From assembly GCA_033557675.1 (NCBI GenBank), contig JAWQRM010000518.1, positions 1-21,806 of the forward strand: a stretch of DNA of 21,806 bases, written 5' to 3'. The stretch comes from Coptodactyla brooksi. Its lineage: Eukaryota; Arthropoda; Insecta; Coleoptera; Scarabaeidae. Below the pieces are notes generated by a model. The model saw only the letters and a list, made by a program, of their open reading frames with translations. It made no database searches and had not been told where the DNA came from. A program made the position numbers and the translations under genes. Shown here in pieces: positions 1 to 7,640 of the stretch (positions within the stretch are counted from its first letter, which is position 1; every line of letters begins with the position of its first letter).

Positions 1-261
1 TTTATAGGGTGTTTGTATCGGCATTTTGACAATTCATTACTATGACGATACGATAGAAATGGCAAAGAACGCCGTCCAATATTGAAAAAAAAATTGCGTT
101 CACACCTGTCATTTTTTTCAAAAATAAAAAATAAAGATCAAACGGTGCGATTTAGAACTGATGTATAATAATTAAAGTGGCCCTTAAATCTTGTAAGGAT
201 TTCAAAAATGTAATAGTATGTAGGGTGTTCCATCTGAAAAATCTGAAGTTGAATATTTTTT
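1..261. other. AT-rich flank, no gene
   Basis: No coding signal is seen. The words 'agggtgtttgt' (6-16) and 'agggtgttccatctg' (222-236) resemble short terminal motifs common at the ends of insect repeats. The adjoining dispersed repeat may therefore extend through this stretch, but no second copy in the window covers it, so the boundary cannot be set. Confidence 0.4.
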
Positions 262-798
262 TAAATAAACCGAACACCCATATTCGAAAATAGTTTCATA
301 TTGTAAAGAATTCCATGTCGTACAACATTTATTTGAAAAATTTTTTTCTAAAAAGAGCAATAACCCAGTTTTAGAACGAAATACCCTCTTGCCCTATAGG
401 ACTGTATTTTTTACAATAATGCTTATAACTCGAGAATCATTGATTTTACGGATGTACTATCTTTATAGTTTTTTTACTCGCAATTTTATGTAGATTACAA
501 AAATATATTTTGTTACAAAGAGTTGTAAAAAAATCAAGAAATTTTTAGAAGTTAGACTCAATCATATGTACATTTTTTTCGAAATCCTTATTGTGACCAG
601 ATTATATAATAAATAGTTTATGTGTAAAATTTCATTTTGATTAGTTTAATAGGACAAGAGATAAATATATCACTGACAGACGGACGGACGGATAAACCAA
701 TCACTCAAAATAGCATAGTAGGCTACAAATAGTGTAATTCGTCAAGATCTATCAAAATCTCGACATCGATTTTTTTGCGAATGCAACACTTTCTCTTT
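262..798 (-). repeat. Dispersed CGTC-rich repeat, copy 1
   Basis: The reverse complement of this stretch aligns along its length with 16438-16946. Shared blocks, read on the minus strand, are 'agaaagtgttgcattcgc', a '(a/g)tcgatgtcgag' block, a run of GTCC/GTCT units ending in 'gtctgtcagtga', 'atctggtcacaataaggat', 'taatctacataaaattg', 'gagttataagca' and 'gaaactattt'. No protein coding is seen in either copy, so it is probably a non-autonomous element or the tail of a larger one. The 5' end is fairly sharp because three copies start at the same block. The other end is uncertain. Confidence 0.75.
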
Positions 799-1133
799 AT
801 ACCTATCGGTAAGGTATAATTTTTTGAAGACATAGCTACTTCAACATTAACAAATGAATCAATGGTATGGACAACTACAGAGAAGCAAGGAAATAAGATT
901 CTGAGGATTCGAATGAGATAACTAAGCAACATAGGGGATAATTGGATAAGATAAGAAACACAACATACAAGTAAGATCTAAGAACTAAATCAATACCAAG
1001 AAAGTGGTTGAAGTAAGAACAAGAAAAGGAAAGAGAGTGGAAGCTAAAAAAGACGTGAGAAGGGAAATTTGGAGGGGCAGCAAAGAAATTAAGTTGTGAA
1101 TATGTAACCTTTGGCTTTGTAACAAGTTAATCA
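799..1133. other. Spacer without recognised gene
   Basis: This is purine-rich, AT-rich sequence without a convincing reading frame. Its last 40 bases ('ttggctttgtaacaag' and surroundings) resemble the bases just left of the second hairpin cassette (5325-5355, 'ttggtttagtaacaaag'). The cassette family therefore extends at least this far to the left. Confidence 0.5.
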
Positions 1134-1265
1134 CTGGTTACCACTTCACCAAAACAATAAATTACTTGTTCAGAGTAAGTTTCCTGGTGCTCTCGAAGAT
1201 GCCGACTTCATCGGTGAAACGGGCGTCGAGCAATTAATTTATTGTTTTGGTGAAGTAGAAACCAG
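1134..1265 (+). repeat. Hairpin cassette A with ribozyme-like loop
   Basis: Two 30-base arms, 1134-1163 and 1236-1265, are inverted copies of each other (about 28 of 30 positions). Both contain 'cttcaccaaaacaataaa' or its complement. The 72-base loop carries a compact second structure: CTCGA (1192-1196) pairs with TCGAG (1226-1230) around an inner CCGA/TCGG stem (1202-1205/1211-1214). GATG (1198-1201) precedes the inner stem and GAAAC (1216-1220) follows it. GAUG-stem-GAAAC resembles a degenerate hammerhead ribozyme core, and hammerhead motifs are known in the repeats of Penelope-like retroelements. The architecture is seen directly; the ribozyme and Penelope assignment is inference. The exact CUGAUGA core is not present. 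Confidence 0.6.
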
Positions 1266-2101
1266 GGATGTGAATAAATGAAATAAAAACTAATCAGATG
1301 AAATATATTATAGTACAGACGGCGCACATTTTGAATAAATAGGAGGAATATGAAAACGAACACCAGGGAAATGACTAAACTCCACATCTTATGTCAGCAA
1401 GGGTATGCAGGTTTGTAGTAGTTCGAGGTCCCTGTATTGCTTTATTAGACTTTTTGTTTGGAAGTACAAAATAGCTATTACCTAACTCTTTGTTAGGTAA
1501 TAGCAACAAAAGTGTTATTTCTTGGAATCTAGGATGTCATACATTTTTGTGTTTCTCGTTTCCTATTGTCTGCCTTTACCCAGTACATTATGTTCCACGA
1601 ATTTTGTCGCACGAACGTGAGCGGATTTGTATTGCAAACTCAAGTATCTGTTCTGCTCAGTTCATTCTTTATCCTCCGAGTTGTAATAAGCTCAATAGCG
1701 TATCTCGCCAAAACAAAATATTAGTTCTTAAAAGAACACTAGTTTTATTTGACGAAGAACACATTTACTGCTGTGAACAGGATTCACAAACGACTTCGTC
1801 CTAAAATTCGGCGTATTGCAATATCTTATTGTGAATTCAACAAGAACCAACTGCATCCAGATGATCTTCTTATTCAATTTCAACTGACTACAAGTTGTTA
1901 ATTCATCGAACCAAAGGAGCAGAGAAACGAGGAAACCATCTTCAATGTGATTTACCAAATTCAGAGGATGTCGACCTCAGAAAGTAATAATATAAACGAT
2001 TTCTTTTCTATATTTAAAATCTTTCCTTTTAAACAATCGAGCATTTTATACGTTGTATGTTATTTTATATGATTTATTCTGGGAAATCTTCTAAATACCT
2101 A
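1266..2101. other. Stretch with no recognised gene; one perfect hairpin
   Basis: Open frames here (for example 1490-1804 on + and 1728-1958 on -) overlap each other and match no family I recognise. A perfect 13-base stem with a 5-base loop lies at 1474-1504 (gctattacctaac / gttaggtaatagc), perhaps the relic of a small inverted-repeat element. Nothing else can be supported. Confidence 0.4.
1474..1504. repeat. Perfect 13-bp inverted repeat
   Basis: Arms 1474-1486 and 1492-1504 are exact reverse complements around the loop 'tcttt'. It could be a fold-back remnant or a transcript hairpin. No terminator function is implied in a eukaryote. Confidence 0.6.
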
Positions 2102-2161
2102 TTAACCCATTAGGCGCCAACGTTGCGTAAACGCAACATTCTGCAAGTTTTTTTTTTCAAA
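2102..2161 (+). mobile_element. piggyBac-type 5' terminus (TTAA + CCCATTAGG)
   Basis: TTAA (2102-2105), the piggyBac target tetranucleotide, is followed by CCCATTAGGCGCC and then by the near-palindrome 'gttgcgtaaacgcaac' (2119-2134). Terminal CCC next to TTAA and a short subterminal palindrome are typical of piggyBac-like elements. A diverged second palindrome copy lies at about 2470-2485 ('gtagcgtatacgcaat'), and a third at 8602-8617. The piggyBac transposase sequence at 2763 onward agrees with this being the 5' end. Confidence 0.65.
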
Positions 2162-2661
2162 GACTGGTTGAAATTTTACCGCTTTATTGGTTGATTGCAT
2201 ATATAGTATATATATATAGTATATATGGTTGATGGTGTTAGAACACATTTTTTTGCTTATTCTAGAAAAAAAGGAAAAAACTTCAAACCTTCAAAGCAAT
2301 GTTGTTGCTTTGTGTGCATAACTTTTGCACTGCTATCAAAATGAAAATGGTTTGAAAAATTTACTTTTTTTGTCATATCGATATACTTACAGATATGTTG
2401 TCGTCAAATATACAATCAGCACTTCGATTTTTTTCATTGTCGGCTTCCTACAACAATTTATAGTTAATGTAGCGTATACGCAATGTTGGCCATAAGCAGT
2501 GTCGCAATAGCAAGATATTGCAGGTTCCAACTTCTAGTCTACGTGACGGCAACAGACGCTTGCCACTTTGTTTATCATCAGTTATTCATGTGCTTTAGTC
2601 GAAGTATGTAAAGTTATAGCTGTGCAATATTTTATGTTATTTCTGTGTTAGTCGAAGTGCA
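2162..2661 (+). other. piggyBac-derivative 5' region, non-coding
   Basis: This lies between the terminus and the first possible start codon. It holds a TA-rich run around 2200-2226, the second subterminal palindrome (about 2470-2485) and otherwise AT-rich sequence without coding. It is probably the 5' untranslated and promoter part of the element. Confidence 0.45.
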
Positions 2662-3332
2662 ATGGCAACAAAAAAAACTAGTATGGTGAGTAATTTAGCA
2701 TGTTTTCGTTCAATATAGTAACGGCTAGGTATTTTGTCAACTTAGGTTAACTTAAATGGTAGTATGTATTCAAAAAGATATGTGACGAACAAATCGATGT
2801 TGCCTATATACCACCAACCCGAGTAGACACGCTTGCTGATGAAGAGGACCTCAACGAAGACGAGTTGGGTGACGATGATTTACCTGTTGAAGTTGCTGGA
2901 ACTTTTGAAATATTTACAAACACAAATGATAACATTGAATCCACCATTATGACACAGGACGTAACGGCACAAGCGTCTCACCAACTCGAAAAAAGACAAA
3001 AAGTTACTAAAAAGTCTAAATTGAAACCGAAATGGACAAAAAAAATTTCTGAGTCAATTTCTAAAGAAAAACAAAGTATCAGCGCTATAAAAGAAAAGGT
3101 AGATGGGATGTAGATGGAATATTATGTGGAATGATAATTCTATTGCTACTATTGCTACAAATATAAACATTGTCGAACCTATGCTAAAAGTGAAACAGTA
3201 CAATAGAACCGAGAAGAAGGATATTTTTGTTGGGCAATCGAATGTAATATCGGATTACAATACTAACATGGGTGGTATCGATCTATAGTGTGGCAAATTA
3301 CCAAATTAGAGTTGGTCGTAAAAAGTGCCACC
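2662..3332 (+). pseudogene. piggyBac transposase, internally deleted (N-terminal part joined to C-terminal part)
   Basis: The frame from 2763 reads YVFKKICDE, then an acidic stretch rich in D and E (DEEDLNEDE, about 2838-2864), then a Lys-rich stretch, typical of piggyBac transposase N-termini. After 3113 the frame changes and the product jumps to sequence typical of the region beyond the catalytic core: IMWNDNSI, VEPMLKVKQYNRTEKK, NTNMGGIDL, then after a stop and frame change NYQIRVGRKK (about 3295-3326). Most of the DDD catalytic core is missing, so it cannot encode an active enzyme. A possible first exon MATKKTSM (2662-2685) precedes a GTGAGT donor, with an AG acceptor just before 2763; this splice is tentative. 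The family call is secure from the conserved C-terminal motifs; the exon model is weak. Confidence 0.75.
2754..3225 (+). repeat. Left arm of long inverted repeat (piggyBac-derived)
   Basis: The 472 bases are repeated in inverted orientation at 3340-3823 (484 bases). By hand I count about 23 substitutions, near 95% identity, plus one 12-base difference. The right arm keeps 12 extra bases coding for Arg-Lys-Tyr-Ser-type residues, which fully explains the length difference. The same internal deletion junction (about 3102-3120) is in both arms, so that deletion happened before the duplication. Confidence 0.9.
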
Positions 3333-3339
3333 ACCACTT
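3226..3339 (+). other. Spacer (loop) of the inverted repeat
   Basis: These 114 bases hold the piggyBac C-terminal motifs MGGIDL and NYQIRVGRKK in forward orientation. The forward sequence stops at 'gtaaaaag' (3326). The next bases 'tgccaccaccactt' are the reverse complement of the codons that normally follow (Lys-Trp-Trp-Trp-Pro type). The inversion breakpoint thus lies inside this conserved motif, and the right arm joins this motif directly to 'ggatatt', skipping the loop sequence. Confidence 0.7.
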
Positions 3340-3823
3340 AATATCCTTCTTCTCGGTGGTATTGTACCGTTTCACTTTTAGCATAGGTTCGACAATGCTT
3401 ATATTTGTAGCAATAGTAACAATAGAATTATCATTCCACATAATATTCCATCTACATCCCATCTACCTTTTCTTTTATAGCGCTGATACTTTGTTTTTCT
3501 TTAGAAATTGACTCTGCGGAATATTTTCGAATTTTTCTTGTCCATTTCGGTTTCAATTTAGACTTTTTAGTAAGTTTTTGTCTTTTTTCGAGTTGGTGAG
3601 TCGCTTGTACCGTTACGTGATGTGTCATACTGGTGGATTCAGTGTTATCATTTGTGTTTGTAAATATTTCAAAAGTTCTAGCAACTTCAACAGGTAAATG
3701 ATCGTCACCGAACTCGTCTTCGTTGAGGTCCTCTTCATCAGTAAGCGCGTCTACTCGGGCTGGTGGTATATAGGCAATATCGATTTATTCGTCACATATC
3801 TTTTTAAATACATACTTCCATTT
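3340..3823 (-). repeat. Right arm of long inverted repeat (piggyBac-derived)
   Basis: This is the reverse complement of 2754-3225. Read on the minus strand it encodes the same piggyBac N-terminal part with in-frame stops, including the acidic DEEDLNEDE stretch and the Lys-rich segment. It sits where about 100 residues of the transposase between the RKKWWW-type motif and the Cys-rich tail would normally be. A transcript across 2754-3823 from either strand could fold into a stem of about 470 base pairs. Confidence 0.9.
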
Positions 3824-3837
3824 CTTTCACGGTCAAC

Positions 3838-3955
3838 GGGCATGAAGAGAAACCAAGAAAAAGATGCAGTGTGCCAGAGCAACACAATTTGTTTATGTAA
3901 AAAATGTCAAGTGCATGTGCATCCAGAATGTTTTCAAAGTTTTCATAGCAAATAA
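3838..3955 (+). pseudogene. piggyBac C-terminal Cys-rich domain fragment
   Basis: The + frame ending at TAA 3953-3955 reads CQSNTICLCKKC, then VHVHPECFQSFHSK. The spacing of Cys and His (CxxxxxxCxCxxC...CFxxFH) and the closing CF-x(2)-FH are the usual cross-brace zinc-finger end of piggyBac transposases, which binds the element's terminal repeats. It lies directly after the inverted right arm and in the same orientation as the left arm. It therefore marks the original 3' end of the same gene, now cut off from its upstream codons. Confidence 0.7.
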
Positions 3956-4890
3956 GGTTTATGTTTATGTTTTTCTTTTTTTTTTAATACTATTATTTCT
4001 GTTAGTGTTCGACTTAAGAGGAGTTTTTCTAACTAGAACGAAGTCAGTGTTGGTGCGAATAGCAAAGTTCAAAGTAAGATAGAATGAGCTGACGTCGAGA
4101 CCAATATTCTGCCCAACGGCCGCATGTGTACGTGTAGAAAAAATTTGGAGATATAGATGGGCGGTAAAAAAACAAACAAGAATCGGCTCTGTTTATATGG
4201 CATACGTTATTATGAAACAGCGATAAGGTGTTTTCTCTGTCTATTGTATAAACACACACCCATTAAAAAAAATAGATACCACACAGTAGAACAAATAAAT
4301 GTTAAGAATCGATTTTTATAACGCTTCTCCAATCAAAATCAGAATTAGAAGTCGTCAGTCGGAAATATGATTATATTGCTTTTGCCTGAATATTTACGCG
4401 TTGGTATGAAGGAATGTATATGTATGTTAAGAACGGTTAATAAATGTACAAATAATTAACTCAATTAATAATGTAATAAACTCAAACTCGGAATTAGCAG
4501 CCCAAAACCAGCTCTGGCACTAAAACAGCTAAAATTACGTTTTAACCGTTTAACGGAATTACAAGCATACATAATACTATTGGTATATGCTAAAATAAAC
4601 CAAATAATAAACTTACAATGAATATCCAAGAACAAATTCAGTTTTTTAAACATATAGTTTTTGAAGACTTCACACTTGTGGTGAAGTAAATTATAATATA
4701 TAAGAAAATAATTTGAGTAATGACAAGGCTAATGAAAATATAAAGTATTGTTCAAACTACATATGAACTATTTAGTAACATTATAGAACATTGGGGTGTA
4801 TTACACATTAGGGTAATCGTCTAGCGTAGGGTTCGTCTTCTTTAGAGTTCATCTAAAAAGGTAGTGCTCCGCGCATGTTTGGGCGCACGT
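3956..4890. other. No recognised gene
   Basis: The first part is probably the 3' tail of the piggyBac derivative. I see no TTAA-flanked GGG terminus nearby. The remaining sequence is AT-rich, with only short overlapping frames on both strands that match nothing I recognise. Confidence 0.4.
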
Positions 4891-4957
4891 TAATTTACTT
4901 AATTAATTAATTAAGTAAATTAATTTAAAAATCAAGTAAATTAATTTACTTGATTTT
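4891..4957. repeat. Two adjacent AT-rich palindromes
   Basis: 4891-4922 is a perfect 32-base palindrome centred on repeated AATT. 4928-4957 is a perfect 30-base palindrome containing 'aagtaaattaatttactt'. The two share the 'aagtaaatta' core, so one probably arose from the other or both from a small fold-back element. They may be sites of cruciform formation or replication slippage. Confidence 0.7.
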
Positions 4958-5324
4958 AATAATAAACTCAACAGCTATAATATCAGGAAAGAAAAACAGA
5001 ACGAAATATGACGGGCTTGCCTCTATATCTGCGTCCATACTTTTTGATCTGGTAGGTAAAAGGACAAGGTAATTAAAACCCAATAAGATAATAAAGAAAC
5101 AAAATTACAAACAAAAAAATTTGAAAACCCAAATCGTTATTTAGAGAAAAAAAACTAAAAACAAATAAAAGGTAATGTATTGTTCCGTAACTGCATCAAA
5201 AAGAAAACATTGTCATTGTTGTACTAGGTCCTCCAAAGAAACTCATGGATGTACGAGGTGAAGAGCCTGCTGGATATCCCAAAGTGACGACGTAATTTCC
5301 CCATACGTTGAAGTTGTAGATTTT
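4958..5324. other. No recognised gene
   Basis: This is AT-rich and poly-A-rich sequence on the + strand (5090-5180). No coding or structured element can be supported. From about 5300 it begins to resemble the left flank of hairpin cassette A. Confidence 0.4.
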
Positions 5325-5354
5325 GAAATCTTTGGTTTAGTAACAAAGGTAAAC

Positions 5355-5494
5355 AATGCCACCACTACACTAAAACCGAAAATTGGATGCTTCACGTATA
5401 TTTCGCTAACCACGTTATCATCTGATGATACTAACCTGGTGAGCGATACGTACATTGAGGATTAATTTTTCGGTTTTGGTGTAGTGGTGATATT
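5355..5494 (-). repeat. Hairpin cassette B, relative of cassette A
   Basis: The arms 5355-5384 and 5464-5494 are inverted copies sharing 'caccactacac(t/c)aaaaccg'. The left flank 'ttggtttagtaacaaag' matches cassette A's left flank, and the arm word 'ttttggtg(t/a)ag' is common to both. The loop holds an imperfect stem, 'tcgctaaccacg...' against '...ctggtgagcga', around 'ttatcatctgatgata'. On the minus strand GATGATAAC is followed by GTTAGCGAAAT (5422 down to 5400), again a GATG-stem-GAAA arrangement. Cassette B is thus a diverged member of the same family. The ribozyme assignment is inference. Confidence 0.6.
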
Positions 5495-6219
5495 ATTTAA
5501 CTTTCATCTGCATTTCCACCATTTATATATTACCATATATAAATGGAGTAGTATGACAAAGGACATTGGTATTTGCTAGGGTTAAAAATCATATTATAAA
5601 TTAATCCTCTCTTAGCAAGCCACTGATTCGACGGTCGACCTAAATGCGAAATTGTCCGCTATTAAAATATTCAATACAACACACATTAGAAACACAGGAG
5701 CCTGTCTAAGCATGTGAAATAGCTGAAAATTCAGAAGTCATATATTTAACCCGTAAATACAGACTTGAAAGTTACAACGAATTGAAAACGTGGATTCAAT
5801 CAGATTCACGTCCGTGCTTACGGATTAAAAATTATGTTCGAGATTTTTTTCTTCATTTTATTGTCAAATAAATCAGTTCACTTTCATGGAGTCTGCAGAA
5901 AATTTAATTTATTCTGTACCTAAGTATTCACCTGGAAAATTCGACAGAAAACGTAACTAAATTAACATATATACGACAGCTAAGATATAATTTAACCAAA
6001 TATATTAAACCGTTGTACACAATCAGCTGATCGAGTTTGTCAAATTTTTAGATCAAATTTTCTTACAAATTCTAACCGTCATAACATAGCGTGTACGCAA
6101 ACTTTCGCAGAGCAGCACTTTTTTAGAGCGCTAAACTAAAAGATTACCCACCTTAGTTATTAATTGAGTTAAAATTTATTTAGTCCGTCTTTGTTGTATT
6201 TCAATTGTTTCTGTTGAAT
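5495..6219. other. No recognised gene; small hairpin at 5519-5546
   Basis: It contains the inverted repeat ccatttatata / tatataaatgg (5519-5529 and 5536-5546). The rest is AT-rich sequence without recognisable coding, promoter or RNA gene. Confidence 0.4.
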
Positions 6220-6676
6220 TCATACCAAAATATACGGAGGCTCCCTTATTGGTAACTGACGTGCATGCTTAGGATCTACCAGTTCTGGTAATATACAATC
6301 CATGTAGAACTGAACAATTTTATCTTCTATCTTCTGTTTCCAAAAATCGTTTCATTTACGAATGTACGCTACTGTCACTTTATGGGAACTGCCTGTCCAG
6401 ACACCCAATATTCAGCCCCTTCGGTTGGTTATACGGAGTTGGCCCTGTGTTTGAAAATACCATTGATGTTTTTGATTTATATCAAAACTATCTGTTGCAG
6501 AATTGTACGTCCAAACTTTAATTTTCTTCGCTTTTATTGAGCCTTCGATGTTTGTGTTGTATGCCGATTTAGGACATTTTATTTCTATTATTATATCTTT
6601 ATCAACTAAGCCATCTGGAGTAGCTCCTTAAAGTAATGATTGTTATGAAAGTGAAACAGTGCAATTTTAGATTACC
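6220..6676 (-). pseudogene. YqaJ-type exonuclease domain (3' part of Mutator-YqaJ gene)
   Basis: On the minus strand, FIDNIYCFLG is completed across a short intron (GT 6675 to AG 6627, 49 bases) into GATPDGLVDKDIIIEIKCP, then KHQWYFQTQGQLRITNR, FYMDCILPELVDP and PIREPPYI, to the stop at 6220-6222. GxxPDG and ExKCP are the hallmark metal-binding motifs of the YqaJ/lambda-exonuclease (PD-(D/E)XK) nuclease family and are intact here. In-frame stops after ITNRRG and after YIRK, plus a frame change just upstream, show the copy is dead. YqaJ domains occur in viruses and in repetitive insect genes, where the role is unproven; end-resection or recombination is the expected activity. The adjacent transposase-like domain upstream on the same strand is described separately. 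Confidence 0.8.
6627..6675 (-). other. Putative 49-nt spliceosomal intron in the YqaJ-coding part
   Basis: Removing GTAATC...TTTAAG restores the conserved reading FLG-ATPDG across the junction (exon ends 'tttttag', next exon starts 'gagctactcc'). The length is short, but in the range of small insect introns. The alternative is a random insertion whose ends happen to mimic splice sites. Confidence 0.6.
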
Positions 6677-7640
6677 TAAAAAGCAATATATGTTATCGAT
6701 AAAAAACTCCATCTCCTTCAATTTTGATGTTTTCTTGTTCCTCCAATTGTATAATGGCAGTTTTTTCGCAATGCTTCCCATGTTGTAAGGATGGAACATT
6801 TAATAAGAATATCGTTTTTTTTAAGTTGTGCAGCTTGGGTTTGATTCACATTGATTCTCACTTCTATAAACTATGGCACCGGTTATAGCTGTAACGTAAA
6901 CGCATTATGTTACTCTTCAGAACTTAATGACAGGGCAAACTTGATATATGATGACAATGCTTTCAATTTATTGCAGTAGTTTTTTAAGAGGTGATTACGA
7001 CACTCAATTTTTTCAACAGTAATCGTTTTATATGGGCGATGTTCCATAATTTTGAGTTTTTCTTAAAAAAAAGTATTGCATTCGCAAAAGAAATCGATGT
7101 CGAGATTTGGATGAATCTTGACGAATTAGGCTATTTGTAGTCTATCTATGCTATTTTTGGTGGTTGGGCCAATCTTTGTCTACCATTCCAATAACTCTGG
7201 CGTGTTCGGCTTCTTCAAAAGCGGCTTCTTTCATTAACACAACTGCAGTTTTTTCAAATCCATTAATTACAGTATTATGACATTTGTTGTGAAGTGTTTG
7301 AGACATGAGCGGAATGTCAAAGTTGCAAATATTTCTTCGCCATTATAAAATCCAGATGCACAAGATAACAAACCTTCTTCAGCTTTATCATTAACGTCCT
7401 CGTTACATATACGTAATTTAAAGTTTTGATTACACATATTGCAATGCATAAATATTATGGATTTCAATCCAATTCTGTGTTCTTTAAATATTATTAAATT
7501 ATTCATTGAGCATCCAAACTGGAGTGCATGTTCGTTAAGCTGTCGTATTTGCTCAAAAAAATAATCGAAGTGAATAATTCAATAATAGCTTTCTGTTGCA
7601 AAATATTTATGACCGCTTTCTATAAGTGTTTTGACACAAA
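6677..7640 (-). pseudogene. Mutator-like transposase domain (5' part of Mutator-YqaJ gene), interrupted
   Basis: Minus-strand pieces in order are YFFEQIRQLNEH and FGCSMNNLIIFKEHRIGLKS, CNMCNQNFKL, DVNDKAEEG, SGFYNGEEIFATL; then, after a frame change, MSQTLHNKCHNTVINGFEK, EAAFEEAEHARVIG and VDKD. After a 100-base repeat insertion come MEHRPYKTI, VEKIECRNHLLKNYCNKLKA and a shortened GAIVYRSENQ segment. A last piece, GKHCEKTAIIQLEEQENIK (about 6786-6730), leads into the nuclease part. This order matches the 'Mutator-like transposase domain' proteins abundant in arthropod genomes, which often end in a YqaJ nuclease. The CxxC pair and the KxECxNH motif are visible. Frameshifts, an insertion and internal loss make it a pseudogene. 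The start is approximate. Whether such proteins mobilise DNA themselves is unproven. Confidence 0.7.
7065..7165 (+). repeat. CGTC-type dispersed repeat, copy 2 (first ~100 bases only)
   Basis: 'aagtattgcattcgcaaaag' followed by the 'atcgatgtcgag' and 'cttgacgaattaggct' blocks matches the start of copy 3 (16441 onward) and the complement of copy 1. The match ends near 'ggtggttggg', just before the GTCC run. It is inserted into the Mutator-like coding sequence, between VDKD and the following KxECxNH-containing segment. That shows it is a mobile sequence, with the 3' part missing. Confidence 0.75.

Noticed and set aside
1400..1440. 'gttcgaggtccc' considered as a tRNA T-arm / B box
   Set aside because: No matching acceptor, D-arm or anticodon arm could be drawn around it.
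1490..1804. 104-residue open frame on +
   Set aside because: No recognisable domain; it begins inside the loop of a perfect hairpin and overlaps an opposing frame.
2195..2230. TATA-rich run considered as a promoter
   Set aside because: It is a simple TA repeat inside an AT-rich element end; position and composition do not single out a core promoter.
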